NCBI RefSeq assembly: GCF_016862395.1
Contig: NZ_BOMW01000012.1
Coordinates: forward strand, 186,001 to 250,000
DNA: 64,000 bases
Source: Actinoplanes siamensis
GTDB taxonomy: Bacteria; Actinomycetota; Actinomycetes; Mycobacteriales; Micromonosporaceae
Reading direction: 5' to 3'
Shown here: one piece after another, positions 57,567 through 64,000 of the stretch
Layout: every line of letters starts with the position of its first letter
Position numbering within the stretch: position 1 is the stretch's first letter
The notes under the pieces: generated by a model
The model's input: only the letters and a program-made list of their open reading frames with translations
The model's database searches: none
Told to the model about the DNA's origin: nothing
Position numbers and translations under genes: made by a program

Positions 57567-58202
57567 TCAGCCGTTGCGGCCGCCGGTACCGAGGTAACCG
57601 GCCATGCCCCTGGCCTCGGCGGCATCGCGGAGCAGCTGCCTGTGGTGCTCGATGACCGTCCGCGCCTTCGCGGCGAGCTGGACGACCGACCGGTCCGTGC
57701 CGGTCTCGATCTGCGCCGCGATCAGCCGCAGGTCCGCGCGGTGGCCGGCCAGCTGCGTGGAGATGAAGTACTCGTCGAAGGTGTTCGCCGGGGCCAGCCG
57801 GTAGCGGTTGGCCAGAGCCTCCTGTTCCCTCGTCGGCGTGTCCGGCAAGCTGACCCGCAGCCGCCGCGCGACCGAGTAGAGGTCGGCGTCCAGGCGGATG
57901 TGGTCGCGCATCAGGGCGGCGGCCACCCGCTTCACGTTCGGGTCGGCGGTGGAGGTCCAGGCGATCCGGCCCGCGCCGACCTCGGCGAGGTTGTCCTGGT
58001 GCACCGCCTGCAGGAACGAGACGTCCTGCTCGGACGCCACCTGCGCGACGCGGACCGCCGAAGCGGCCTGCGTGCCTTGAGCGGCCGGTGAGCCTGGAGC
58101 GGCAGACGTGCCTTGGGCGGCGGGAGCGGCTTGAGCGGCGGTGGCGGGCAGGGCCAGAAGACCAGCAGCGCCGACCACCACGGAAATACGGCGAAAAATC
58201 AT
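57567..58202 (-). CDS. Exported DUF4142 protein
   Basis: 211 residues. An N-terminal signal peptide (VVVGAAGLLALPATAAQA, about 8-25) is followed by an Ala/Gly/Pro-rich linker and a helical domain (about 50-205) with SEQDVSFLQAVHQDNLAEV, RVAAALMRDHIRLDADLY and ISTQLAGHRADLRLI, the DUF4142 ferritin-like four-helix bundle with conserved His residues. Function is unknown; family members are linked to stress and often secreted. An ATG at 58202 has GAGGAG 7 bases upstream; an ATG at 58208 is too close. Confidence 0.8.
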   Translation of the reverse strand: MIFRRISVVVGAAGLLALPATAAQAAPAAQGTSAAPGSPAAQGTQAASAVRVAQVASEQDVSFLQAVHQDNLAEVGAGRIAWTSTADPNVKRVAAALMRDHIRLDADLYSVARRLRVSLPDTPTREQEALANRYRLAPANTFDEYFISTQLAGHRADLRLIAAQIETGTDRSVVQLAAKARTVIEHHRQLLRDAAEARGMAGYLGTGGRNG

Positions 58203-58293
58203 CCTCATCTCCTCGAATAGGTCATCACCACCCTAGTCAGAGGACGCGGGGATCATTCGCTTTTCGCGCAGGAAAGGGGAAAACAGCCCGGAA

Positions 58294-58515
58294 TCACTGG
58301 GTCCAGCGCAGGAACCGGTTGAACAGCTCAGTAGCCGCCGCCTGCGGCATGTCCTTCGCGGCTTCTTCGAGGTAGTCCCACATCAGCACGGCCAGCTCCA
58401 TCCGGGACCGCCCACTCTCCAGCACGCCCCGAGCCGGCTCGCAGGGCCACTGCTGGGCGCAGACCCGGCAGTTCCACGACGGGCGCGCGGGAAGGTGCTC
58501 CTCTGGCTCGGCCAC
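58294..58515 (-). CDS. Small Cys-rich actinobacterial protein
   Basis: 73 residues. It has a treble of Cys residues in NCRVCAQQWPCEPAR (C-x2-C-x5-C) with a nearby His, a probable zinc site, followed by a helix (LAVLMWDYLEEAAKDM) and the ending FNRFLRWTQ. This short module is common in actinomycetes and uncharacterised. The GTG at 58515 has GGAGGGG 5 bases upstream, which decides the start although the frame extends further. Confidence 0.7.
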   Translation of the reverse strand: MAEPEEHLPARPSWNCRVCAQQWPCEPARGVLESGRSRMELAVLMWDYLEEAAKDMPQAAATELFNRFLRWTQ

Positions 58516-58871
58516 GCCACCCCCTCCGGCTGCGGGCACGGCGGGACGGCTCCGGGACCGACCGCCATCGTGCCCGTGCACCACACGATGCGCGCGCGGG
58601 TAAGCGAGGTCAACCGTCCGGGACGTGCCCTCCCTCTCCGGGTGACGCCACCGACCGAAAGCCGACAGACGCAAACCGCGAAACGGGCAGGCCCACGCCG
58701 TCAAGCCCGCGAAGGCATCGGCGAAACCGGGCAGACCCACGCCGTCAAGGCGACAGACGGGCTGCGGCAGATCAACGGACCGGCGAGGTGATCCCGCCGC
58801 TATCAGCGAATTAACGCCCGGTTTGTCCAACTCTTTGGAAACATGAGAGAGGTGTGAGGAGGACCGGCGAG
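58516..58871. other. Intergenic stretch with direct repeat
   Basis: No supportable gene in these 356 bases. It contains the promoter region of two divergent genes and a duplicated 21-base segment (separate entry). The sequence near 58801-58850 has locally lower GC, and may hold the promoter of the + gene at 58872. Confidence 0.5.
58685..58749. repeat. Direct repeat of 21 bases
   Basis: GGGCAGGCCCACGCCGTCAA (58685-58704, then G) and the same with one change (58729-58749) are 44 bases apart, 20 of 21 identical; both are preceded by GCGAAAC. Position is about 125-190 bases ahead of the gene at 58872, so they may be binding sites. Confidence 0.6.
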
Positions 58872-59663
58872 ATGAGCGACGAAGAGCAACCCGACCGCAC
58901 GCCCGAGGGCAACGTCTACACCTCCGCGGCCGCTGCCGCGCCACGGCGCCGCGGCCTCCGCCGCAAGCGGGCCGCGCTCGGCGTCGCCGGCGCGGTGCTG
59001 GTGCTGGCCGGTGGGTACCTGCTCACCACCGTGCTGATGGACGACCGTCAGGAGACCCGGCCCGAGCCGGCCGTCCTCGCCCCGCTGACCACGGTGGCCA
59101 CGCCGCGCATGGACGGGACGGGGCTCTCCGCCGTACCGGGAGATCTGCGGGCGTCCCGGACCACCCGCCCGGCGCAGGCGGCCAGGCGGTCCCCCACCCC
59201 CACCCCGGCGGAGCCGGCTCCGACGCGGCTCGCGCCCTCGGCGCGGCCCGCGACGACGCCGCCGGAGACGGCGCGGACCTCCGCGACACCGGAGCAACAG
59301 GCCCCGGTACCGGTCACGCGCCGCGTCGAGCCGGTCCGCAACGGGACGGTACGGGTGTCCAGCGCCCGCGCCGACCTCACCGGCCGCGGCGACCTGCTGC
59401 TCGCCGCCGACCCGGGGAACGCCGCGGGCAACGGCGTGCGCTGCACGAGCGAGGTCCGGTTCAGCACCGACGAACCGGCCGCGTACCGGCCCGATCTGCT
59501 GCTCTGCTGGCGCACCTCGGACCGGCGCAGCGTGGTGACGATGGCGGTCGCCACGCGCGGCACCCCGGATCCGGGCGACAGCGTGGACCTGATCGCCCGC
59601 GAGTGGGCGACGCTGGGATCGAGCGGATCCGCGGCGACCGGGAGCACCCGGTCGCCCCGGTGA
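58872..59663 (+). CDS. Membrane-anchored surface protein, paralogue A
   Basis: 263 residues: a short acidic cytoplasmic head, one membrane helix (about 35-56, ALGVAGAVLVLAGGYLLTT), a Pro/Thr-rich stalk (60-150) and a C-terminal globular domain with GTVRVSSARADLTG, NGVRCTSEVRFS and LLLCWRTSDRRSVVTMAVA. The same domain recurs in the product of 63057-63815. Two Cys residues could form a disulfide outside. Function unknown. The ATG at 58872 has AGGAGG 9 bases upstream. It converges on the protease gene. Confidence 0.75.
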   Translation: MSDEEQPDRTPEGNVYTSAAAAAPRRRGLRRKRAALGVAGAVLVLAGGYLLTTVLMDDRQETRPEPAVLAPLTTVATPRMDGTGLSAVPGDLRASRTTRPAQAARRSPTPTPAEPAPTRLAPSARPATTPPETARTSATPEQQAPVPVTRRVEPVRNGTVRVSSARADLTGRGDLLLAADPGNAAGNGVRCTSEVRFSTDEPAAYRPDLLLCWRTSDRRSVVTMAVATRGTPDPGDSVDLIAREWATLGSSGSAATGSTRSPR

Positions 59664-59679
59664 GCGGCGCGGCGGGAAC

Positions 59680-61503
59680 CTAGCCGATCACGACGCCGCT
59701 GGTGGCGCCGGCAACCGTGGCCGTCGCCGGGACGACCACCCGGTACCGTTCCCCGGCGGCCAGCCCGTGCACCGTGATGCTGGTGGTGGTCCCGCCGGTG
59801 GTGAACTGTTGCGCCTTGGTCCACACCCCGCCGGTGAGCTGCTGTACTTCGACGTCGAGCCCGGCCGGCGACGCGATGCTGACGGTCATGGCGCGGCTGC
59901 CGCTGCGGATCGCCCTGACGGTGCTGCGCACGGTGTACGCCGCGGTCCCGGTCGCCGCCTCGTTCTGCTCGCTCGCCGCGATCCGCAGCTCCAGCTGGTA
60001 ACCGGCGACGGCGATCCGGCTGGCGCTGACCACGCCGGTGGCCGAGGTGACAACGTCCAGGCACTGGAACGACGCGTCCGTCTCCGCGACGCAGAGCTGG
60101 GCGTTCCTGCCGGCCCAGGGTCGGCCGCCGGCGGTCACCGTGAAGCTGGTGACAGTGGTGCCGTGGTAGGCGACGTCCGCGGCGGTCACGTCCGGCACGA
60201 CGACCGGTACGGCCTTGGCCACCGGGCTGGTGGAAGCGGACGGCGAAGGGGCGGACGGCGAAGGGGCCTGCGACGACGGGGCGGTGGTCGGCGCGCTCGA
60301 GGCCACGGCGGCCAGGGCGGCCACGGCGTCGACCCGCCCGTACCCGTAGTCCTCGTCCTTCCCGGGCGTGCCCAGGTCGACGGCGGACGTCTCGATGGCC
60401 TGCTCGATCCGGTCCGGGCCCAGGCCCGGGTGGGCCGCTTCGAGCAGCGCGGCCAGGGCGGCCACGTGCGGCGCCGCCATCGACGTGCCGCTCATCGACG
60501 CGTAGCTGCGTCCCAGCGCGGACGGGTAGGTGCTCACGATGCCCGACCCGGGCGCTGCCACGTCCACGTACCCGCCGGCGTTGGAGTAGCTCGCCACCTG
60601 GTCCGACGAGTCGGTGGCGGCGACCGCGACGACCCCCGCGTCGGCGGCCGGGTAGCTGACCGGGCTGCCGGCGCCCCGCTCGTTGCCGGCCGCGGCCACC
60701 ACGGTGACCCCCTTGTCCCGGGCGTACGCCACGGCGTTGCTGACCGCGCCCACCTGGGTGGTCGCGCCGAGCGACATGTTGATCACTTGAGCGCCGTGGT
60801 CGGCGGCCCAGACGATGCCCTCGGCGGTGTCCGACATGTAGCCGCTGCCGTCGTCGCCGAGCACCCGCACCGGCAGGATCCTGGTGTCCGGCGCGACCGC
60901 GGAGACGCCGATGGTGTTGCCGGTGACCGCCCCGATGGTGCCGGCCACGTGCGTGCCGTGCCCGTGGCGGTCGACGTCGCCGCCGGGCTGGTCGGTGGTC
61001 GCGTCCCAGCCGGTGAGCACCTTGCCGGCGAGGTCGACGTTCGTCGCGTCCACCCCGGTGTCGATCACCGCGACGGTCACCCCGGCGCCGGTCGAGGCGT
61101 GCCACGCCTCGATGGCCCGCATCTTGGCGAGATCCCACTGATGGCCGCGGTAGAGGTCGGTGCCGCTGGGCGCGTCCAGCGCCACCACCTTGGCGTCGAT
61201 CTCGACGCCCACCGCGTTCTCCGCCCGCTGCGCCTTCTTCACCAGCTCGGCGGCGGCGGCCTGGTCCGTGGCCTCCTCGACCCGGACGACCGGCCGGCCG
61301 CTCTTGTCGATCGTGGTGCTGACCACCCGGGCCGGCTTCTCCGGCGTGACCGTGGCCGGCACCAGCTGGTCCGCGCTCTCGGTCAGGCCGTAGGTGACCG
61401 GTGTCCAGTCCGCCGTGCCGGCCGGCAGCGCGAACGCGGCCACCCCGGCCAGGGCAGCAGTGGCAACGGCTCCGGCGGCGTACCGGCGCAGAACGACCTT
61501 CAT
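59680..61503 (-). CDS. Secreted subtilisin-like serine protease (S8)
   Basis: 607 residues. A signal peptide (about 8-28) leads to a pro-region up to about 120, then the S8 domain with Asp148 (VIDTGVD), His182 (HGHGTH), Asn274 (AAAGNE) and Ser341 (SGTSMAAPH), the complete catalytic triad and oxyanion hole. A Ser/Pro linker (405-430) is followed by two beta-sandwich-type domains to the end, probably for surface or substrate binding. The ATG at 61503 has GGAGGG upstream; a TTG 3 bases earlier is possible. It is placed between two paralogous surface proteins and a TIG-domain protein. Confidence 0.92.
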   Translation of the reverse strand: MKVVLRRYAAGAVATAALAGVAAFALPAGTADWTPVTYGLTESADQLVPATVTPEKPARVVSTTIDKSGRPVVRVEEATDQAAAAELVKKAQRAENAVGVEIDAKVVALDAPSGTDLYRGHQWDLAKMRAIEAWHASTGAGVTVAVIDTGVDATNVDLAGKVLTGWDATTDQPGGDVDRHGHGTHVAGTIGAVTGNTIGVSAVAPDTRILPVRVLGDDGSGYMSDTAEGIVWAADHGAQVINMSLGATTQVGAVSNAVAYARDKGVTVVAAAGNERGAGSPVSYPAADAGVVAVAATDSSDQVASYSNAGGYVDVAAPGSGIVSTYPSALGRSYASMSGTSMAAPHVAALAALLEAAHPGLGPDRIEQAIETSAVDLGTPGKDEDYGYGRVDAVAALAAVASSAPTTAPSSQAPSPSAPSPSASTSPVAKAVPVVVPDVTAADVAYHGTTVTSFTVTAGGRPWAGRNAQLCVAETDASFQCLDVVTSATGVVSASRIAVAGYQLELRIAASEQNEAATGTAAYTVRSTVRAIRSGSRAMTVSIASPAGLDVEVQQLTGGVWTKAQQFTTGGTTTSITVHGLAAGERYRVVVPATATVAGATSGVVIG

Positions 61504-61521
61504 CAACCAAACCCTCCAGCT

Positions 61522-61545
61522 CGAAGACCTCGACTACGGTCTTCG
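61522..61545 (-). promoter_or_regulatory. Hairpin in the protease leader
   Basis: CGAAGACC (61522-61529) and GGTCTTCG (61538-61545) form a perfect 8-bp stem with an 8-base loop, ending about 20 bases ahead of the protease start. It may be an operator or an mRNA leader structure. Confidence 0.4.
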
Positions 61546-61629
61546 GCCGGGGGTGTGACTGAAGGATTCCTCCGGGTGCGGTCCGGGTGCGGCTGGTGCC
61601 GGTGCGGGAACGAGCGACGCGGCGGTACG

Positions 61630-62832
61630 TCAGTAGGCCGCCACGACGAACACCGACGAGCTGCTGATGATCGTCGGGTTGGCGGCGCCCGAGCCGGGGG
61701 CGCCGTCCGCGACGAGGGTGAGGATGTACGCCCCCTCGGGCACCGGTTGGCCGCTGACCGGCGCGCTGGTCGCCGGGCTCAGTCTGTCCGCCGACAGGTC
61801 GAGCGTGCAGACCAGTTCGGTGTCGCCGATCACGGCCACCTTCCCGCACTCGGCCACGCCCCGGTTGGTGGACGCCTGGTACGCGCCCTCGACCAGGAAG
61901 AGGTGGGCGTGGCCGCTGGTCGGGACGTCGGCCCCGGTGTCGAACGTGAGCTGGGAGAAACCCGCGCCGGTGACGTCGACGGTGACGGTGGACCCGGGCG
62001 TCGCGGTGTTCGGCGCGATCGCGATGCCGTTGGTGTATGTGTACGGGATCGCGTCGCCGCCGTTCCCGTCGTTGTTCGGGTCCAGGCTGCTCACCGTGCC
62101 GGCCGGCGTCGTCACGGTGAGGGCGAGCCCGGAGGCTCCGCCTCGCGGCCCGGTGACCGCGGTGAAGCTGGTGCCGTTCGCCGAGACCTTGATGTTGGTG
62201 AGCGGGACGCCTCCGATCGCGGCGGTGATCGGGGTGGCGGCGAACCCGGTGCCGTTCACGGTGACGGTCTGGCCGCCCGCCGACGGGCCGGTGTCCGGGG
62301 CGATCGAGGTGATCGCCGGGCGCGGCACCACCGTGTAGATCCCCGTGGCCAGCAGGGTGTTCGGTCCGCTCGGGTCACCGTCGTAGACGCAGACGAACCA
62401 CTTCGCCGTGGTCTGCGTGCCGGCCAGCGTCAGGCCTGTGGTGTTGATGCCGTTGCCCACCGGATACTCGGCGGACGGCACCTTGAAGGCGATCTTGGTG
62501 CCGGTGATCCGGGTGACGTCGCGCGGGTCGACCGTGAGCACGCCGGCGGTGGTGACCGCGCCGGTCGCGGCGATCTGGGTGACCGGTCTGGCCGAGGTGG
62601 CGCAGGCGGCGTACTGGAATTGCACCGTCGGCGTGGTGCCCGCGGCGAACGGGCTCGGGGAGGCGGTGGTGGACGGGACCGTGCCGATGACGGTGTTGCC
62701 GCCGCCGCTGGGCCCGGCGCCCGGATTGAGCGTCATGGTCAACGCGGCGTTCGCCGGCGCCGCGGCGCCTGCCAGCACGAGTCCGGTGGTGACGGCGGAG
62801 GCCAGAGCGGCTCTGCCGAAGCGTCGGAGCAT
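61630..62832 (-). CDS. Secreted IPT/TIG-domain protein
   Basis: 400 residues. Signal peptide (about 8-30, SAVTTGLVLAGAAAPANA). Residues 165-255 are an IPT/TIG Ig-like domain (ITSIAPDTGPSAGGQTVTV, NGTGF), and neighbouring regions are beta-rich and similar in style, e.g. TATPGSTVTVDVTGAGFS. There is no anchor, so it is likely secreted or wall-associated. A role in surface structure or adhesion is inference. ATG at 62832. It is directly upstream of the protease on the same strand, 123 bases away. Confidence 0.78.
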   Translation of the reverse strand: MLRRFGRAALASAVTTGLVLAGAAAPANAALTMTLNPGAGPSGGGNTVIGTVPSTTASPSPFAAGTTPTVQFQYAACATSARPVTQIAATGAVTTAGVLTVDPRDVTRITGTKIAFKVPSAEYPVGNGINTTGLTLAGTQTTAKWFVCVYDGDPSGPNTLLATGIYTVVPRPAITSIAPDTGPSAGGQTVTVNGTGFAATPITAAIGGVPLTNIKVSANGTSFTAVTGPRGGASGLALTVTTPAGTVSSLDPNNDGNGGDAIPYTYTNGIAIAPNTATPGSTVTVDVTGAGFSQLTFDTGADVPTSGHAHLFLVEGAYQASTNRGVAECGKVAVIGDTELVCTLDLSADRLSPATSAPVSGQPVPEGAYILTLVADGAPGSGAANPTIISSSSVFVVAAY

Positions 62833-63056
62833 TTTGTAGCCTCCCGCGGCTGGTGAGGACCGGCTTCGGCCTCCTGGAGGAAGCCTACGGACCGACTGCT
62901 CCGGATTCGCGAGGAACGTGGAAGCCGAATCGTTCTCCGGAAACTCTCAGGTCGTGATTGCCGGATCTGGCCCGATTTCTCCGGCCGATTGACAACATGA
63001 GGTTCCGGGCCTGCCGCCCGCCGGCGGGCCGCCAGCCGAGACCCCCGAGGGGCTTC

Positions 63057-63815
63057 ATGACCAGCGACGACAGTTGGCACGGCGACGACGGCGCCGTGCC
63101 GCCGGCCAGGATGGACCGGCCCCGCGGGCACCGCTCCCTGGTGGTCGCCGGGGTGACCGGGCTCGCCGTGACGCTCGGCGCCGCCGCCTACTTCATCACT
63201 TCGGCGATCGTCGGCGACGACACCCCGGCCGCCCAGCAGGTCCGGGTGATCAGGCCGGCCACCGGGGCCGCCCGGACAGCCACGCCCAGCCCGTCCACCT
63301 CGGTCTCCGCCGCCTCACCGTCCGCCGCCACCAGGTCGTCGCGGGCGAATACGGAACGGCGGCGGGCCGCCGCCACCACAGCCGCCACGAAGGACCCGGA
63401 AAAGGTCCGTCAGGAGATCATGGCGGCGCGCCGGGCCGCGGAGAAGAACGGCTTCCCGGTGCAACGTCCACTGGAGACCCGCGGGCATGTCGCCGGCGGC
63501 GGCGCGATGTCCGAGACCACCCGGCGGCTGCCGGGTGGCGGCACCATGCGGATCACGACCGCGGGGTACGACCTGAGCGGCCAGCGCCCGTTGGTGTTCG
63601 CGGCTGACGACGGCACGCCTGTCGGCGACTCCCGGTGCACTCGCAAGTTCCGCTTCAGCCAGGGCGATCCGGGCGGCGAGCGGCCCACGATGCTGCTGTG
63701 CTGGCGCACCTCGGACAAGCGGAGCGTGGCAGTCCTCGCGGTCACCCCCACGGGCACGCCGTCGGCCGCCGCCAGCGTCGCGGTGATCGCGAGCGAGTGG
63801 AAGAAGCCGGGCTGA
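63057..63815 (+). CDS. Membrane-anchored surface protein, paralogue B
   Basis: 252 residues with the same plan as the 58872 product: acidic head, membrane helix (about 28-50, VVAGVTGLAVTLGAAAYFIT), Ser/Thr/Ala stalk, C-terminal domain with GTMRITTAGYDLSG, DSRCTRKFRFS and MLLCWRTSDKRSVAVLAV. LLCWRTSD is identical in both. GAGGGG precedes the ATG at 63057. The pair brackets the protease and TIG genes, suggesting a duplicated surface cassette. Confidence 0.75.
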   Translation: MTSDDSWHGDDGAVPPARMDRPRGHRSLVVAGVTGLAVTLGAAAYFITSAIVGDDTPAAQQVRVIRPATGAARTATPSPSTSVSAASPSAATRSSRANTERRRAAATTAATKDPEKVRQEIMAARRAAEKNGFPVQRPLETRGHVAGGGAMSETTRRLPGGGTMRITTAGYDLSGQRPLVFAADDGTPVGDSRCTRKFRFSQGDPGGERPTMLLCWRTSDKRSVAVLAVTPTGTPSAAASVAVIASEWKKPG

Positions 63816-63843
63816 CAGCTGTCTTTTCGAGCAGGGAGCAGGA

Positions 63844-64000
63844 ATGCGAAACGCTGATCCGGCACACCGGCCCCGGCGGGCGATCCTCGGCATCGCCGGC
63901 CTGGCGTCGGTCCTCGGCGCCGGCGCGTGCCAGACGTCCGGCCCGACGACCGGGCCCGGCCCGGCGCCCGCGACCAGCGCCGCCGCGCAGCAGGCGCCCG
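63844..64000 (+). CDS. Lipoprotein, truncated by the window end
   Basis: 52 complete codons are visible. The N-terminus has HRPRRAILGIAGLASVLGAG followed by Cys, i.e. a twin-Arg-like lipoprotein signal with lipobox GAGAC. Then a Thr/Pro/Ala-rich linker starts. The ATG at 63844 has GGGAGCAGG upstream and is 28 bases after the paralogue B stop, so an operon is plausible. Mature function lies outside the window. Confidence 0.65.
   Translation, partial: MRNADPAHRPRRAILGIAGLASVLGAGACQTSGPTTGPGPAPATSAAAQQAP

Noticed and set aside
58495..58791. 98-codon plus-strand frame
   Set aside because: No ribosome site, no domain, and it overlaps the better supported 58294-58515 gene and the direct repeat.

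Overview
The window is GC-rich chromosomal DNA from an actinomycete, most likely a member of the Micromonosporaceae such as Actinoplanes. The pointers are an F420-dependent glucose-6-phosphate dehydrogenase, an Lsr2 nucleoid protein, frequent GTG/TTG starts, many LacI and MarR regulators, two WhiG/FliA-type sigma factors and a second (topoisomerase IV-like) gyrase pair. I see no rRNA, tRNA, insertion sequence, prophage or CRISPR array. The species assignment is inference from gene content.

Layout. 0-6.3 kb: fgd, then a remarkable single protein joining an ECF sigma factor, a zinc anti-sigma motif, a membrane segment and an extracellular glycan hydrolase (GH128-like). It diverges from an RsbW-like ATPase, a PP2C phosphatase, a MarR regulator and a luciferase-like oxidoreductase. 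6.3-21 kb: lsr2, a D,D-carboxypeptidase pair, two paralogous sigma factors facing opposite ways about 5 kb apart, a GNAT, a methyltransferase, a HelD/HelR-type RNA polymerase-associated ATPase, a lipoprotein, a DEAD-box helicase, a permuted NlpC/P60-like protein and an App1 phosphatase. 21-31.4 kb: a sirtuin, then a LacI-controlled operon with an Opp-type ABC transporter (binding protein, two ATPases, two permeases), a GH1 beta-glucosidase and a coupled methyltransferase. This looks like uptake and hydrolysis of beta-glucosides or cello-oligosaccharides.

31.4-48.8 kb: an aldo/keto reductase behind a textbook MerR-type promoter, a cupin/MarR divergent pair with three phased operators, a long imperfect palindrome, parC-parE, a nucleotide cyclase opposite a giant LuxR (LAL) regulator, a two-component system with a lipoprotein, a GC-rich structured intergenic region that may encode an RNA, a DnaQ-like/BRCT protein whose nuclease site appears dead, and a glutathionyl-hydroquinone reductase-like protein.

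48.8-56.8 kb is the most interesting region: a tightly overlapped operon coding for a SWIM zinc-finger/DUF5691 protein, a MoxR AAA+ ATPase, a DUF5682 protein and a VWA protein (the set seen in E. coli yehQ, yehL, yehM, yehP). Two extra small frames are fitted into the overlaps, one of which carries three FSH(P/S)A motifs. The biochemical role of this system is not established.

56.8-64 kb: a P-loop kinase, a DUF4142 exported protein, a small zinc-ribbon-like protein, then a cell-surface cluster: two paralogous membrane-anchored proteins flank a secreted subtilisin-like protease and a secreted IPT/TIG protein, followed by a lipoprotein cut by the window edge. All functional calls come from reading the sequence; no searches were run.
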